A DNA stretch of 64,000 bases from Schistocerca nitens (GCF_023898315.1 NC_064614.1:498682109-498746108), one strand, 5' to 3'. Counted from the first letter of the stretch, positions 33,258 through 44,976 are shown. The notes: generated from the sequence alone by a model not told the origin. Numbers and translations are program-made.

Positions 33258-34008
33258 AAATCCAGTGGGTGGTAAGAATGTTTCAACTATTCAATCACAA
33301 GGGCCAGACTGTATCTTTCCAATTCTACTGAAATAAGCAGGAGAGGATTTAATTAGATTCATATGTAGGCTGTTTTTGGTCAGCCTAGCAACAGGAATCA
33401 TTCCTAATGCTTGGAGGACAGTCAGGATTGTTTTCATTCCGAAGCCATGGAAAATTGACCATACGAAGGCTAAGACAATGAGACCGATCAGTCTGTCCTC
33501 CTTTCTTCTAAAGACATTAGGAAAACTGTGTAACGTGTACGTTAGGGAAAGGAGGTTAACTGAAGTTCCTCTACATGTAAACCAGGTAAATCATATGAAA
33601 CGACACTTCACCAGTTCTCTGCATCTTCCTGGATATCGTTGGGGCTTTTAGCTATACGACCTTCGAGTCCATGGTTACAGCTGCAGAAGGGCTTGGCACT
33701 GAGACCACCACGTGTGGGTGGATTAAGACCATACTAAGCAGAAGAAAGATATAGGTCACCATGATGAATGAGAAAATGGCGATCAACACCACCAGACGGT
33801 GTCCACAAGGCGGAATTTGACCCCACTCCTGTGGAACCTAGTGGTGAATGAGCTCATTGCAGAAGTAAATACTAGAGACTACTTTTTCCAAGCATATGCA
33901 GATAATTTAGTCATTCTAATACATGGCAAATTTGCTAGCGTTTTTGAACAATGGCACAATGTGCACTAGACATTATGAAGAACTGGTGCAGAAAACAGGA
34001 GCTAAGTT
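33258..34008 (+). pseudogene. Non-LTR retrotransposon reverse transcriptase, part 1
   Basis: Plus-strand reading: GPDCIFPILLK, TGIIPNAWRTVRIVFIPKPW, TMRPISLSSFLLKTLGKL, VPLHVNQVNHMKR, LDIVGAFSYTTFESM, TTRRCPQGG and AYADNLVILIHGKF, then DIMKNWCRKQELS up to the gypsy insertion. The catalytic YADD box reads YADN here, which would inactivate the enzyme. The RPISLSSFLLKTLEKL-type motif together with a downstream RNase H points to the I/LOA/R1 group of LINEs. No endonuclease is seen upstream. The protein continues at 42771. Confidence 0.78.
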
Positions 34009-35220
34009 TGCATGGGGGCTTAATTAAATGTAATGAAAATGATTTTGATTTCTTGCTTTAGCAGCTGTCTGTCCGATTACGAAGTCTCGTAACGGTTGGC
34101 CCTGACTGTTATTATTACGCAATCTGACTGCTTAGAACAATAACAAAGAATGAAATGGAAATTTTCATTAACACAATTAATTAATTATGATTTATCGGCA
34201 GCGGGGCCAACACCTTGTAGATCGAAGTGGCTGAAAGTGCACGCTAAACTAACGCAGACGGGCGTGAAGTACTGGAACATGAGACTTATTAATGAATAAG
34301 AAGAAAAGTACGTAGCTGGAATAATATACTTAACTTTATTCTCTTGTTGGAATACATCTCTTGAATAGTAGTAAGCTATAAGCACTGATACAAATGGCGC
34401 CTTGCTAGGTAGTAGCTATGGAATAAGCTGAAGGCTATTCTATCAGTCTCTCGGCAAATGAGAGGAAGACTTGGTAGGTCTGGTCGCAAGCTATGTCGTC
34501 CGTACAACTGGGGCGAGGTCTAGTCCGTGTCTTGTGACCTGCCATGTGGTGGCGCTAGGATTGCGATTACACAGTGGCGACACGCGGGTCCGACATGTAC
34601 TACAGGACCGCGGCCGATTTAAGTTACCACCTAGCAAGTGTGGTGTCTAGCGGTGACACCACAAATTAAGTCCCCAGCAACTATAAAACCTACGAAACCA
34701 AAGCACAAGTGTAACTGTTCTGTGTGTGGAAGTATGACTCAACGTACGCATCTGGCACGGTTCTTCTTCAATAACACAAGAATTTATAAATATCATTTAT
34801 ACTGAATTAATTAAAGAAAATAAGAATACCATAATTACTCAAGAAAACCAGAATTACACTCTAATACAAGAACACAAGCCAGATGCTTTGTTGACTGAAC
34901 CTGTAATGACGCATTATTTAAAACATGGAAATAATGAAAAATAAATCAAGTTTCGTTACCTTCATATATTGACCAAAATCACTCTCATAATTACAATATA
35001 TCTCCACACCGACTCGCTATTACCACATCTCAACAAGAACTTTTCAGTATCACATCTCAGCTAGCACTCTCTACTAGCACATCTGAACACGAACTGACTA
35101 CTACGAGTCCTGGACAAGCACTGACCACTACGACATCTCAAGAATCACTCTGCCAGTGGAGGCGGCTAACAATGCTCTCTAGCGATCTCTGGCGCTGTGG
35201 CTCAGTGTAGCCACCTTTCA
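34009..35220 (-). repeat. 3' LTR of gypsy-1 (interrupted by a solo LTR)
   Basis: 34009-34187 plus 34669-35220 make 731 bp. By eye it differs from the 42036-42766 LTR at three positions (two near 34024-34028, one at 35082). Such identity implies very recent insertion. It begins TGAAAGGTGG in element sense and ends ...CCCCCATGCA. Confidence 0.9.
34188..34663 (-). mobile_element. Solo LTR (family B), nested in gypsy-1 LTR
   Basis: A 476-bp TG...CA unit (sense start tgtggtgtcaccgctagaca, end gataaatca) with the 5-bp duplication aatta at 34183-34187 and 34664-34668. The same LTR occurs at 61371-61845 on the other strand. It is absent from the 42036-42766 LTR, so it landed after gypsy-1. No internal region remains. 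Confidence 0.92.
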
Positions 35221-35236
35221 TATGCCCTTCCTCCAC
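35221..35236 (-). other. Polypurine tract of gypsy-1
   Basis: In element sense, gtggaggaagggcata lies immediately before the 3' LTR start (TGAAAGG). A purine run at this position primes plus-strand DNA synthesis in LTR retrotransposons. Confidence 0.7.
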
Positions 35237-35613
35237 GGCTAGAATTTGATGGTATTTTTGCCAGCATTGGTGGTGAAAATACCACCAAATTCGTCAAAAA
35301 AATACAGACAAAAATAAAAGATAATATTAATGCGTAAATATCATGTAACTAGATAAAATTTTGGCTTTGCACTGACCTTTCAATAACCTATTATATAGAA
35401 TACAGTAAGCAATACAAATTCTTTCATACATGTGACTTTACATAATAATTTACACAAGTATTATGTGGTTAAACAATTCAATCAATAGCGTCAGCAATGA
35501 CGAATATGTGCAGGTAAGAGTCTCATAACTTTTCACAAACAGTAATACACAAAAAATCAGTTTATACAAATATTCACATAAACGCTTTCCATAGCCCAAG
35601 AATAAGCAGTTGA

Positions 35614-36112
35614 CAGTTCCAGCAGTAGCACCCAGCAAGGGTCAACAGGTGCAAAAACCAACAAGTGACATTTTTTTTTAGTAGAAACAGTCCATCAGTG
35701 GCACCCAGTAATGTTGAATAGGTGCAGACACCAACAAGTAACACCATTTCAGTAGAAGCAGTCCATTAGTGGCACCAGCAATGTTGATCAGGTGCACACA
35801 GCAACAGGTGACTTCATTTCAGTAGAAGCAGTCCATCAGTGGCACCCAGCAATGTTGAGCAGGTGCAGACACCAACAAGTAACACCATTTCAGTATAAGC
35901 AGTTCCATTAGTGGCACCCAGTAATGTTGACCAGGTGCAGACAGCAAGAAGCAACATCATTTCAGTAGAAGCAGTCCATCAGTGGCACCCAGTAATGTTG
36001 ACCAGGTACAGACAGCAAGAAGCAACATCATTTCAGTAGAAGCAGTCCATCAGTGGTACCCAGCAATGTTGAGCAGGTACACACAGCAACAAGTCACATT
36101 TCTCAGCAGAAG
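35614..36112. repeat. 71-bp tandem repeat, seven units, in gypsy-1
   Basis: Seven consecutive units of about 71 bp, each starting cagt(t)ccatcagtggcac and containing aatgttga-caggtgcaga and ...catttcagtagaag. The total is 499 bp. The outermost units are the most diverged and the central ones nearly identical. It lies between integrase and the 3' LTR, in the transcribed 3' region. Direct repeats without spacers rule out a CRISPR array. Confidence 0.92.
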
Positions 36113-36128
36113 CAGTTCCATAAAATAC

Positions 36129-36335
36129 ACTGTCACTGATCACACTGTTCATCAGAGTTTATAAGCAGAAATTAAACATGTCCTAGTGGCACCAATATTG
36201 TAGAAAAGGTACAAGTAACAGTCCATAATTTTTTTTACAATCACTGATCACACAGTTCATCAGCAGAAATTAAACATATCCTTGTAGCACCAATCATGTA
36301 GAAAAGGTGCAAGTAACAGTCCATACTATTCACCA
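36129..36335. repeat. Second tandem repeat, two about 100-bp units
   Basis: Two units share tcactgatcacac-gttcatcag, gcagaaattaaacat and tagaaaaggt-caagtaacagtccat. It adjoins the 71-bp array and contains the related phrase gtggcaccaat, suggesting common origin. Confidence 0.7.
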
Positions 36336-38813
36336 TAACTACTGAGACAGTTCAGTCATGAACAATAGTTTGAATGCACATACAATTTCTTTAACAAATT
36401 ATTATCAATGCTCTTACACTAAACATACAAATCATAATAAACACACAAATGATATCAGGTAATTGTCACATTAACTATTACAGTACACAATAATAGTTAA
36501 CCTATAATATTTATGGGTGTCAGTGCAAGCCACAACAAACAAGTGAAATAATATTTAGGAGATAGGTTGGGATCACTTCTCTGGGATTATAAAAGGAAAA
36601 CACACAAAACACACTCACTCATCTTTCATCCACATTAGTGCTACTGTGTAATTGAATAGTGTTAACTGTGTAAATGCAATTCTGTCAAAATTTTATGTTC
36701 GTCATGTGTATCAAGTAGTAGTGGCAGCAATGTATAACAGTCAATAATAGTTAGTCAACGTCATAGTCATCATGTCAAGACCAATGTTTGCCAAGCCAGA
36801 TCAAAATGTACTGTTGCTGAACAACTGTCAGTGAGCCAAGATATGCACATGCTTCCTCTCTCAAAAAAAAGTATATACTGCTTAGTGATTTAACAAGTGT
36901 GTGTATAGACAATCTTCCTTCCACTTTAGTGTTCTAGTCTGCCATCTTCATCCTCCTTGTTCCATATAAACCCACAAAAACAATATGCTCCTCATTTACT
37001 TTCACATAATCTCAATACTTCACTAATACCTCTTCAACTTCACATAATCTCAATAATACCTCAATAATAAATCTTCAATACGTCGATACCTATAAACCTT
37101 ATTGCCAATATCATTTCACTTCCATAACAACTCTTTCCTCTAGTCAGTCTCCACGAACAAGTACAGGCAAAATCCTAGTGCAACTTCAATTCATCATCCC
37201 ATACAATCCGAAGACACAGTGTCCACACACAACCTCTGTGTAATCCATCTGACCCAAATTTTCTACTCATTATAAATTATAAGATACATTTTGGTTCCTT
37301 GTCCATCATTAAATAAAAGAAATGCATACATAACCTCTAACAGACTTAGTTCGAATAACTCTCAGTAATTAAGTACGATTACGGAGTGTGAATGATGATA
37401 ATATTTCACAGTGTGTACACCACTTCAAGAATCATAGCAGAAGCAAACATGTGGAGTATTTTTTGTGTCAAGTGTCACTTCCTATTTCAATTGCTCACGA
37501 AAAATGCAGTGTAATACTGTCAATGGTCTAAACCTAGTTTTGGTATGTCATGTCGTTAGCTTCCTTCCTATTAGCATAAATTTATACAGCTTCCATAAAA
37601 CCTCAGCTCATGTGACTTCTATGACTTTCTTGTACTAATGTCGTTCGTCGAATTATAGCAGTTCATTTTCTTATCTTAAAAATATAAGGCACTGAGCGTA
37701 AGCAAAACATGCAATAGCGAGTAAATATACCAGTAGAGAACAGAATGTCAACAAGTGGATGCAGCACAATCCCTATAACGAGGCTCTGCCAAGCGAACAA
37801 TCTACAATTAATACCATAGTGTGACCTAAACTCTATGTACGTACATAGTATATCAGCATTTCTATATTCTAAATTGAAGAGTAGTTATGACAACAGAACA
37901 GAAACGTGTAAATATGCAATCCATACGCACAGCAGCAAACATGCCCTACACAATAAACAGGTCATTAGCATCACATCGACATAAGCAAATAAATGTTCAT
38001 ATGTAATCTTAATAAGTAAACATGAAGGCGCAAGCAGATAAATCACAAAGTATAACTTACATATCTAACCACATCAGCACAATTAATCAGGTGATAATTA
38101 TAATTTAATTAAATAAGCACAACAGGCACATAATAAAAAAAATATGACGTCAGTGAAAAAGCATAGCAGCCAAGCGATGCATAATATATACAAATAACAA
38201 CCCTGTTCATTAGTCAATCATTGTCAAAATCAGTTAACATGCGTAAGCACGTCGCTTCACTAGTAAATTCATAGAACATGAAATTAGCACAAAGTATGAA
38301 TCACGTAATCGCAAGCAGCAAATTACGTTTAAAGTACGTACCTAAGTGGAATTCTGTTACCTGAAAAATAAGCTCAATTAACCGTTACCTTTTTTTTTTA
38401 TTTATTACTTTCTTCTTCGAAATGACATTCTTCCTGAAAATTTTCTCCAAAGCAAGTCGTCTTAACGTTGGACACGCACCGAATTTACCTGAAGGTCTTA
38501 AATATTTTATACAACCGTATCCTGAAAAATACTGAACGTTAATAACATAATTTATGAAGTCCTTATAGCTTTATACAGAATTTAGTCGGAGAAATTAGAC
38601 TGTGTATTTGTTTACGTCTGTCAGTGCATTCGCACTGAGCGCTCGATCAGCTGTAGGCGCGTGACGTAGGAAGTCATTGTTTGCGGTCAACGACTGCCTT
38701 GTGCGGCGCGCAGACTGACTGTTGCTTTGAGTATGTGCCGCCGCCAAAACACAGCGCGGTACTCTTGCATTCTCCGTGTTTTTACATACAACTGTTAGTT
38801 TCTCAAGAGTATG
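36336..38813 (-). other. Gypsy-1 3' region without env frame
   Basis: Nearly 2.5 kb of AT-rich sequence downstream of integrase in element sense. No minus-strand frame above 60 codons appears, so no envelope-like gene is present. A GC-rich patch lies at 38640-38760. Confidence 0.6.
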
Positions 38814-39770
38814 TCATTCCACAAAAATTTTAACGTTCGATATGTGATGTATTCCCTTAGAGCGTCGAGATTTAAGAGTTTCTACTTCAACAGTGTTATC
38901 ATGAATAATTTTGCGAACTCTATATGGACCGTTATAAAGCAGAAAAAATTTGCGACACAAGCCTTTTCCTTTATGAGACAAACGGTGGGACTTAATTAAC
39001 ACCTTCTGGCCAACTGACAAGATTTTTAAACGACCAGGACGTTTCGCTGATTTCTCTCTTCTAGCAGCCGCAGACGCAATATTTCGTAGAGCCAGGTTGA
39101 CAACTTCAGAATGCCGCAGTTTCCGTGAAGGCGGAAAAGGAACGATTTCAGAAATGCGATTTGTTGGTACTTTATTTTTTAATATCAATAGAGGCGGTAA
39201 AGAAGTTGAGTCATTAGGAAGTTCATTCAGAATGTTTTGAAAAATATGAAGATACTGATCCCAAGTTCTGTGATTCTGATGACAATAAAGACGGCACAAT
39301 TTATTGATTTCCTTCATCCATCTCTCTGAAGCATTAGATTGAGGGTGAAAAAGTGAAATGAAAATTGGTTTAATCTTCCGACGCCGTAGAGTACGAAGCC
39401 AAATTTTAGAGCGAAACTGTGATCCATTATCTGATATAACCTTATCAACATGACCAACTTCTTTAAGAAAATGTTTGATGAAAGCATTAGATACTGAACG
39501 AGCTGTTGCCTTGCGTAAAGGTGTAAAACACACATATTTTGATGTCAATTCCACTGCTACGAAAATGTACGCAAAACCATTAGTAGAACGAACCACTGGA
39601 CCGAACAAATCGACTGCAGCCATGTCCTTTAATTTCGCTGGAATGATAGGAAACAACGGTGCTCTGTGAGAAATAATTGGCGGCTTAGCCTTTTAACATA
39701 ATTTGCATTTGGCAAGAACAAATCGAATGCGTTTTTCCATATTAATGAAGTAGCAATTTTCTCGTAATTT
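38814..39770 (-). pseudogene. Gypsy-1 integrase
   Basis: An open 280-codon frame (39656-38814) covers most of integrase. The zinc finger lies upstream in another frame near 39800-39690 (HFSYAHFGPRKCF, then VLAKCKLCQKAKPP; HH-CC). Catalytic core: MAAVDLFGPVVRS (Asp 1), KVISDNGSQFRSK (Asp 2), HPQSNASERWMKEI (Glu). The C-terminal part, with VGQKVLIKSHRLS and FFLLYNGPYRV, resembles the GPF/GPY module. The core is intact, but the frame break before it separates the zinc finger, so the full protein could not be made. Confidence 0.85.
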
Positions 39771-39829
39771 ATGAAAGCATTTTCTGGGACCAAAGTGCGC
39801 ATAACTGAAATGTGTAAACGAGATGTGGC

Positions 39830-40215
39830 CAAATCATCCAATCTAACAAAGCGTCTAAGAAAATTACAGACACCAAGGAAACTACGAACAGCACGTTTTG
39901 TGGAAGGAACAGCATAATTACGAATAGCGTCTACTTTCTCTGGATCAGGGAGAATACCTTCTGTAGAAATAATGTGACCGAGAAATTTCACCTGAGAACG
40001 ACCAAATTCAGATTTTTTTCAAGTTCACCGTTCTTGCAAAAATACGTAATAATGAATCCAAAATTTTGTTGTGCTCACTCCAAGAATGTTTAGCAATAAG
40101 AATGTCGTCAACATAAGAAGTAATATTGTCACGAAGATAAACAGGTAAAATTTTGTTTAAACTACGAATGAATGCTGCAGAAAATATAGTAAGTCCAAAC
40201 GGTAATTTCCAAAGT
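39830..40215 (-). pseudogene. Gypsy-1 reverse transcriptase fragment
   Basis: Only the second half of RT remains. LTIFSAAFIRSLNKILP-like sequence leads to SYVDDILIAKHSW (the catalytic YVDD box, near 40100), then after a frameshift VKFLGHIISTEGILPDPEKV and AVRSFLGVCNFLRRFVRL. It then joins directly to the integrase zinc-finger segment, so RNase H is deleted. Upstream, protease and the RT fingers are missing up to the gag end. Confidence 0.8.
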
Positions 40216-40424
40216 CACTTTCGGGTAAAACAGTCAAATCTGGTTATTCTTTACCTACTGTCTAGATAGATTGATAGTAGAAGAGTTGTTTTTATAGATG
40301 CAAAGGATAGTGAAAGAGTAGGCAGCGGTGCAGAAAACTAAAAGGGAAATAGCACCACTACAGCTCGGGGCCCTGTGATCGCTACTGCACATATTCACTT
40401 AGTGTAGTGAATCCCCTGAGGACT

Positions 40425-41723
40425 TTAATAGCTGCACATTAATTTCAGTTTGTGACTCAGTGGCAAATTTGGTGGAAGTGCGCACGTAAATCGATCCAAC
40501 CATGAACATGGACGTATGTCATTCCTAGAATTGCAAAAGATCTTAAATTTCCGAACAGTCAAAAAGTGTTTACAGTCGCTTCCGCCTCGCGGCGACAAAG
40601 ACCTACCGCGTCTGTCCCAGTCCCAATGTCGATTATTGTCAAGTTCCCGCGCCTGGCGCTCTCTTGTTACATCCCGTAAATGAAACAAATTACTTTCTTC
40701 AAAGCCCTCTGCTATCTGTGATACTAAAATTCGTCTGCTGTCTTTTCCTACAATTTCGCCTTCGATTTGTTTGACTTGCATTCGTAATGCCTCAAATTCC
40801 CTTTTCACGCGTTCATTAAATTTTCCCTGATTTTCAACATGTCTATTTATGTTCTGGTACTCTTCAGTTTCCGCAAATGGCAATGGAGCTGTATCATCCG
40901 ATTCTCTGTCCCCATTTAAACTAAGATTTGTCAATTTATCTGAAATCTCAACTCTTTCCGATAAGTTTACGTCTTCCGTCAGTGTCGCAACTCGGGTTTC
41001 GGTATTGTCACATTTAGTAGTTGACTGTTCACACTGTTGCGTTAAGTCATTTGTTACGGATTCCTCGATTCTCTCAAATATTTCTTCCTTATCGTATGCT
41101 CGTTGTAAATTTAACTCTGAAAAATTTTGTACTATCACGCGATCTTTTTCTTCCCGTTCTCTGTCCTGTTCCTCTTGTCTAATTTCTGTTGAAATTAAGC
41201 TATTATTGTGAGCCTTCAAAATCGGTTGTACTTCTTCTCTAATTTCTTTCTTTGATTCATCTTTCATGTTTTTGAAACATGTCCCTGTTCGTGAGCCTAA
41301 CTGTGTTTCCATTGTTTCCATCTCGGTTTTACTTGTTCCTATTTGTGAGCCTAACCGTGTTATCATTGCGTCCATCCGTGATCCCAAATTTAATATTGCA
41401 CTCATTAACTGCTCCATAGTAACTGGTTCGAAATTCTTTTCGCCCCTAACATTTCCCGCAAGACCAGTTTCATTCGTCATAGCTGTAAGGCTATCTGTGT
41501 TCAATACTATTCCAGAATCTTCTGTCATTAATCTCGTATTCCGTGAATTTTCTGATTGAGAAAAATTTTGAAATGGTTCCGGACTACTTTCCCGACTTAT
41601 TACATTGTTTTCCACTTCATTATTCATCACACTGTTTTCCTCTGTTGGCGAGTTCGCCATGTTAACAATTTCGTCATTCTCACTATTCATCATTTTTGCC
41701 TTTTTCATTGATCGCGTAATCAT
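40425..41723 (-). CDS. Gypsy-1 gag N-terminal part, 432 codons
   Basis: A single open frame begins at 41723 (MITRSMKKAKMMNSEND). It is acidic, Asn/Glu-rich and predicted coiled-coil from roughly residues 100 to 340 (QEEQDREREEKDRVI, NERVKREFEALRMQVKQIEG). Near the end it enters a capsid-like start (FLTVRKFKIF, SWLDRFTCALPPN) and stops at CSY. There is no CCHC zinc knuckle, so it lacks the nucleocapsid and most of the capsid. The start lies 312 bp after the 5' LTR, typical for gag. Confidence 0.8.
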   Translation of the reverse strand: MITRSMKKAKMMNSENDEIVNMANSPTEENSVMNNEVENNVISRESSPEPFQNFSQSENSRNTRLMTEDSGIVLNTDSLTAMTNETGLAGNVRGEKNFEPVTMEQLMSAILNLGSRMDAMITRLGSQIGTSKTEMETMETQLGSRTGTCFKNMKDESKKEIREEVQPILKAHNNSLISTEIRQEEQDREREEKDRVIVQNFSELNLQRAYDKEEIFERIEESVTNDLTQQCEQSTTKCDNTETRVATLTEDVNLSERVEISDKLTNLSLNGDRESDDTAPLPFAETEEYQNINRHVENQGKFNERVKREFEALRMQVKQIEGEIVGKDSRRILVSQIAEGFEESNLFHLRDVTRERQARELDNNRHWDWDRRGRSLSPRGGSDCKHFLTVRKFKIFCNSRNDIRPCSWLDRFTCALPPNLPLSHKLKLMCSY

Positions 41724-42020
41724 TTACAAAATATACAAAACTCGTCACTATATGAAAATTGCACACAATGACACTTTATCTCCAACAATCATTCACTCGA
41801 AATGTTTCCCTCAAACACGATTAACGAACAATTGAAATAATTGCACTAAATCGTCAAACGCGTATACAAGGCAATAAAAATTAAATTTTGAAAAATACCA
41901 TTAGAAGAATGCTAATTACCAAATCTACACATGCAATATAGACTACAATTACTAAACTACAAATTACTACAACAATACTACTGTCTACACAATCAGAAGA
42001 ATTCCAAGGGACGATCCGAA

Positions 42021-42033
42021 GCAGCGGTCGCCA
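42021..42033 (-). other. tRNA primer-binding site of gypsy-1
   Basis: In element sense tggcgaccgctgc starts two bases after the 5' LTR end. TGG is the complement of a tRNA CCA end, and the match to ...GGTCGCCA suggests a tRNA-Arg-type primer as used by some gypsy elements. The exact tRNA is inference. Confidence 0.65.
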
Positions 42034-42035
42034 CG

Positions 42036-42766
42036 TGCATGGGGGCTTATTTATATGTAATGAAAATGATTTTGATTTCTTGCTTTAGCAGCTGTCTGTC
42101 CGATTACGAAGTCTCGTAACGGTTGGCCCTGACTGTTATTATTACGCAATCTGACTGCTTAGAACAATAACAAAGAATGAAATGGAAATTTTCATTAACA
42201 CAATTAATTAATTAAGTCCCCAGCAACTATAAAACCTACGAAACCAAAGCACAAGTGTAACTGTTCTGTGTGTGGAAGTATGACTCAACGTACGCATCTG
42301 GCACGGTTCTTCTTCAATAACACAAGAATTTATAAATATCATTTATACTGAATTAATTAAAGAAAATAAGAATACCATAATTACTCAAGAAAACCAGAAT
42401 TACACTCTAATACAAGAACACAAGCCAGATGCTTTGTTGACTGAACCTGTAATGACGCATTATTTAAAACATGGAAATAATGAAAAATAAATCAAGTTTC
42501 GTTACCTTCATATATTGACCAAAATCACTCTCATAATTACAATATATCTCCACACCGACTCGCTATTACCACATCTCAACAAGAACTTTTCAGTATCACA
42601 TCTCAGCAAGCACTCTCTACTAGCACATCTGAACACGAACTGACTACTACGAGTCCTGGACAAGCACTGACCACTACGACATCTCAAGAATCACTCTGCC
42701 AGTGGAGGCGGCTAACAATGCTCTCTAGCGATCTCTGGCGCTGTGGCTCAGTGTAGCCACCTTTCA
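42036..42766 (-). repeat. 5' LTR of gypsy-1
   Basis: 731 bp, uninterrupted, TG...CA in element sense (tgaaaggtggctacactgag ... cccccatgca). It serves as reference for the 3' LTR at 34009 and for the diverged solo copy at 5059-9779. A degraded hairpin (gattacgaagtctcgtaac) near 42102 is perfect in the solo copy. Confidence 0.92.
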
Positions 42767-42770
42767 AGGT

Positions 42771-42894
42771 TCAGTCTCAAGAATACTGTTATAGTACCAT
42801 TTACGAGGAAGCAAATCCAGCACCCGTACTGGAATCTCAACGTCCTCTATGAAACTCTACCAGCAGAGTAGGGAAGTGAAGCATCTAGGGATAA
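42771..42894 (+). pseudogene. Non-LTR reverse transcriptase, part 2
   Basis: Continues the RT of 33258-34008: FSLKNTVIVPFTRK, then degraded sequence to VKHLGI. It is interrupted after agggataa (42887-42894) by the 2.09-kb insertion and resumes at 44991 as T-L-D-A-K-L. The junction K-H-L-G-I|T-L-D-A-K restores the usual 'YLGITLDxKL' motif. Confidence 0.8.
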
Positions 42895-43513
42895 TTCCTC
42901 CTCTCTTTCTTAAATGTTTAATTGTTATTTCTCCATATGATTAACCAAAAGAGGAGACGGAATTATCTTAATGACGTGAACGAGTTTACAAATCAGCAGT
43001 CTGTGATTGTTGGTCCGCTACTAATAGAGTGATGCATGACTGTGGAAAGAAATGTAAGTATTTCAAAGTCAGTAGTTGAGATGAGGAGGAATGTTTCTTT
43101 AAATGGATCGGACTTTGAAAACCAAACTTTGGAAGACCTGCAAGCTCATTTATTGATGATGCAGTATGAATTTAAGGCTGCAGCAATGGCACCGATCAAC
43201 AGCATCACAGCATTAGTAACACCAATGGCGATTTTGCTCCTCGATCACAATTCAGTAAAATACATTCAAAAACAAGGTTAGGACAGGGAATATTAGTAAT
43301 ATTACAGAAAACCTATTCAGGTTTAGATCCTATGAAATTAATCTAAATAGTGGAACTGAATCACCTTCCGCTAGTAAGTTTATTGTTATACTTCTAACTC
43401 ATGTTTGTAAGTATCTCGTTGGTATCTGAGAAATGTGTAAAATTTATTTTGATATCGAAGTATGTACATTTCAGTGCAGGGCAATAGCACTATGTAAAAC
43501 CTAATTTTGAACA

Positions 43514-43515
<2 letters not shown>

Positions 43516-43556
<41 letters not shown>
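43516..43556. repeat. (TA)n microsatellite
   Basis: About 20 TA units within the 2.09-kb insertion. Confidence 0.95.
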
Positions 43557-43557
<1 letters not shown>

Positions 43558-44645
43558 CTCACGCTACACGATGCGTAATCCCGACATGCCGGTACATTAA
43601 ACAATTTGCCTGCGAGAGATCAATCGGTTTTCAATGAAATGCTATTTGACTATAAAACAAATGACTCAGATTAAAACGTTGGCCATGAATATATAGCTAA
43701 CTTTTATCTTAGTTTTGTAAACAATCACTACACCACAACTGTTATTGTAATTATAGAGTAAATGAATATTAAAATTAATGCATATGACTTTCTGATCGAA
43801 CTGCTTGAAAATTCACAAGATAGCAGTTTACTGAAATCTTTTACTGGTATTAAACATCATAACTGATACTGATATTTTCACAAAAGCACTGATACTCAAT
43901 GCACCTCACAATGGACATGAGCTTTTATGGCAATTAAATTTATTGGCATACTGGTATGCACTGAGTGCTCATCTGCTCTGCAACCTGTCACTATTAGGAA
44001 TATTGATCTGAGTGTCCAAAACCAAATTTCATTTGCCATATTTGCTATGCAGTGAAAGACAGTATCTCACCAATTTTCACAAAATGATTCTCAGTAAACA
44101 ACTCACGATGTAAAATGCGAGTAAGCAGACAACAGTGATGAAAGAAAGTGAAAATGGAGAACTAATCTTACTGACTGATAAATAAGAACAATACTCCAAG
44201 TTAAACTATGCTTCATTGAGCCATAACAACAAGACAACTTTACATAAAGTTCTCATACTTAGACAAGTTAGCAAAAATATTTCGCATTAACTCTCTTGAG
44301 TACAGTTGCTTTCCTGACACTTGTTTCAACTACCAAACAAATCCATGTGCTTCACTATAAAATTTCTACAGTATTCTTTGACCATACAGAACGTTCTAAA
44401 AATAAGAAACTACACAATTACAAATATAAAAAAGTCGATTAGTTTAAAAATTTCACTTGCGTCACTCTTGCATTCATATCATCTCATTTCCACAAATGTA
44501 TTCCTCAAAATATATTATTAAAAATCCTTTTTAAATAATGCTGCCCCCACTACTCAATAGGCCAGCTTCCATCCTTTTCTAACCAAGTACATAACCAGAC
44601 TGTCCAACACACACTAGTGCTACTCTCTTCAAAAAAATTAACCTC

Positions 44646-44976
44646 TCAGAGCAACATCTGTGGTCTCAAGAACAGACTTACAAAGAATATGGTTATGTCG
44701 ATACTACAGAGATTGAGAACATTTATCAAATTCTCATCTTCCTTTTCATTTATGTTCAAAAGTTCACGAAAATCGTAATGCCAAGTAAGAGAGCTACCTT
44801 TCACGCTATCGAAGGAGACAGATAAGGAACCAAAAGATAGTGAAACACGAAGAAATGAACTATATGTATCAAATATTTTTCCAGATAAAGTAGCCAAAAT
44901 ATTACAGAGATCATATTTTATACAACATCTCAGATCTTCGGAGACTGTGAATTCTCTTTTTATTTTTAATGACATA
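44646..44976 (-). other. Exon-like open frame in the 2.09-kb insertion
   Basis: A minus-strand frame from an ATG at about 44976 runs roughly 110 codons (MSLKIKREFTVSEDLRCC, CNILATLSGKIFDTYSSFL, LTWHYDFRELLNINEKED). Near 44683 it contains gtaagt, a good splice-donor consensus, after IDITIFF. Composition is protein-like with few low-complexity residues. I do not recognise it. It could be a captured first exon, a domesticated fragment or chance. Confidence 0.3.

Larger units (their letters stand above)
34009..42766 (-). mobile_element. Ty3/gypsy retrotransposon, recent, internally deleted
   Basis: An 8,758-bp element on the minus strand (8,277 bp without the nested solo LTR and its duplicate 5 bp). 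Both LTRs are 731 bp. The 4-bp target duplication is agtt (34005-34008) against aggt (42767-42770). Excision restores the host reading frame E-L-R-F-S-L-K-N-T-V of the non-LTR RT. Sense order: 5' LTR 42036-42766, tRNA primer site, leader, gag 41723-40425, RT fragment, integrase, a long non-coding 3' region with tandem repeats, polypurine tract, 3' LTR. Capsid C-terminus, protease, most of RT and RNase H are missing. Confidence 0.9.

Noticed and set aside
35614-36112. Regular repeats suggestive of a CRISPR array
   Set aside because: Units abut with no unique spacers and lie in a gypsy element of a eukaryotic genome; no cas genes.
36336-38813. Envelope gene of an errantivirus-like element
   Set aside because: No frame longer than about 60 codons on the coding strand, so there is no support for env.
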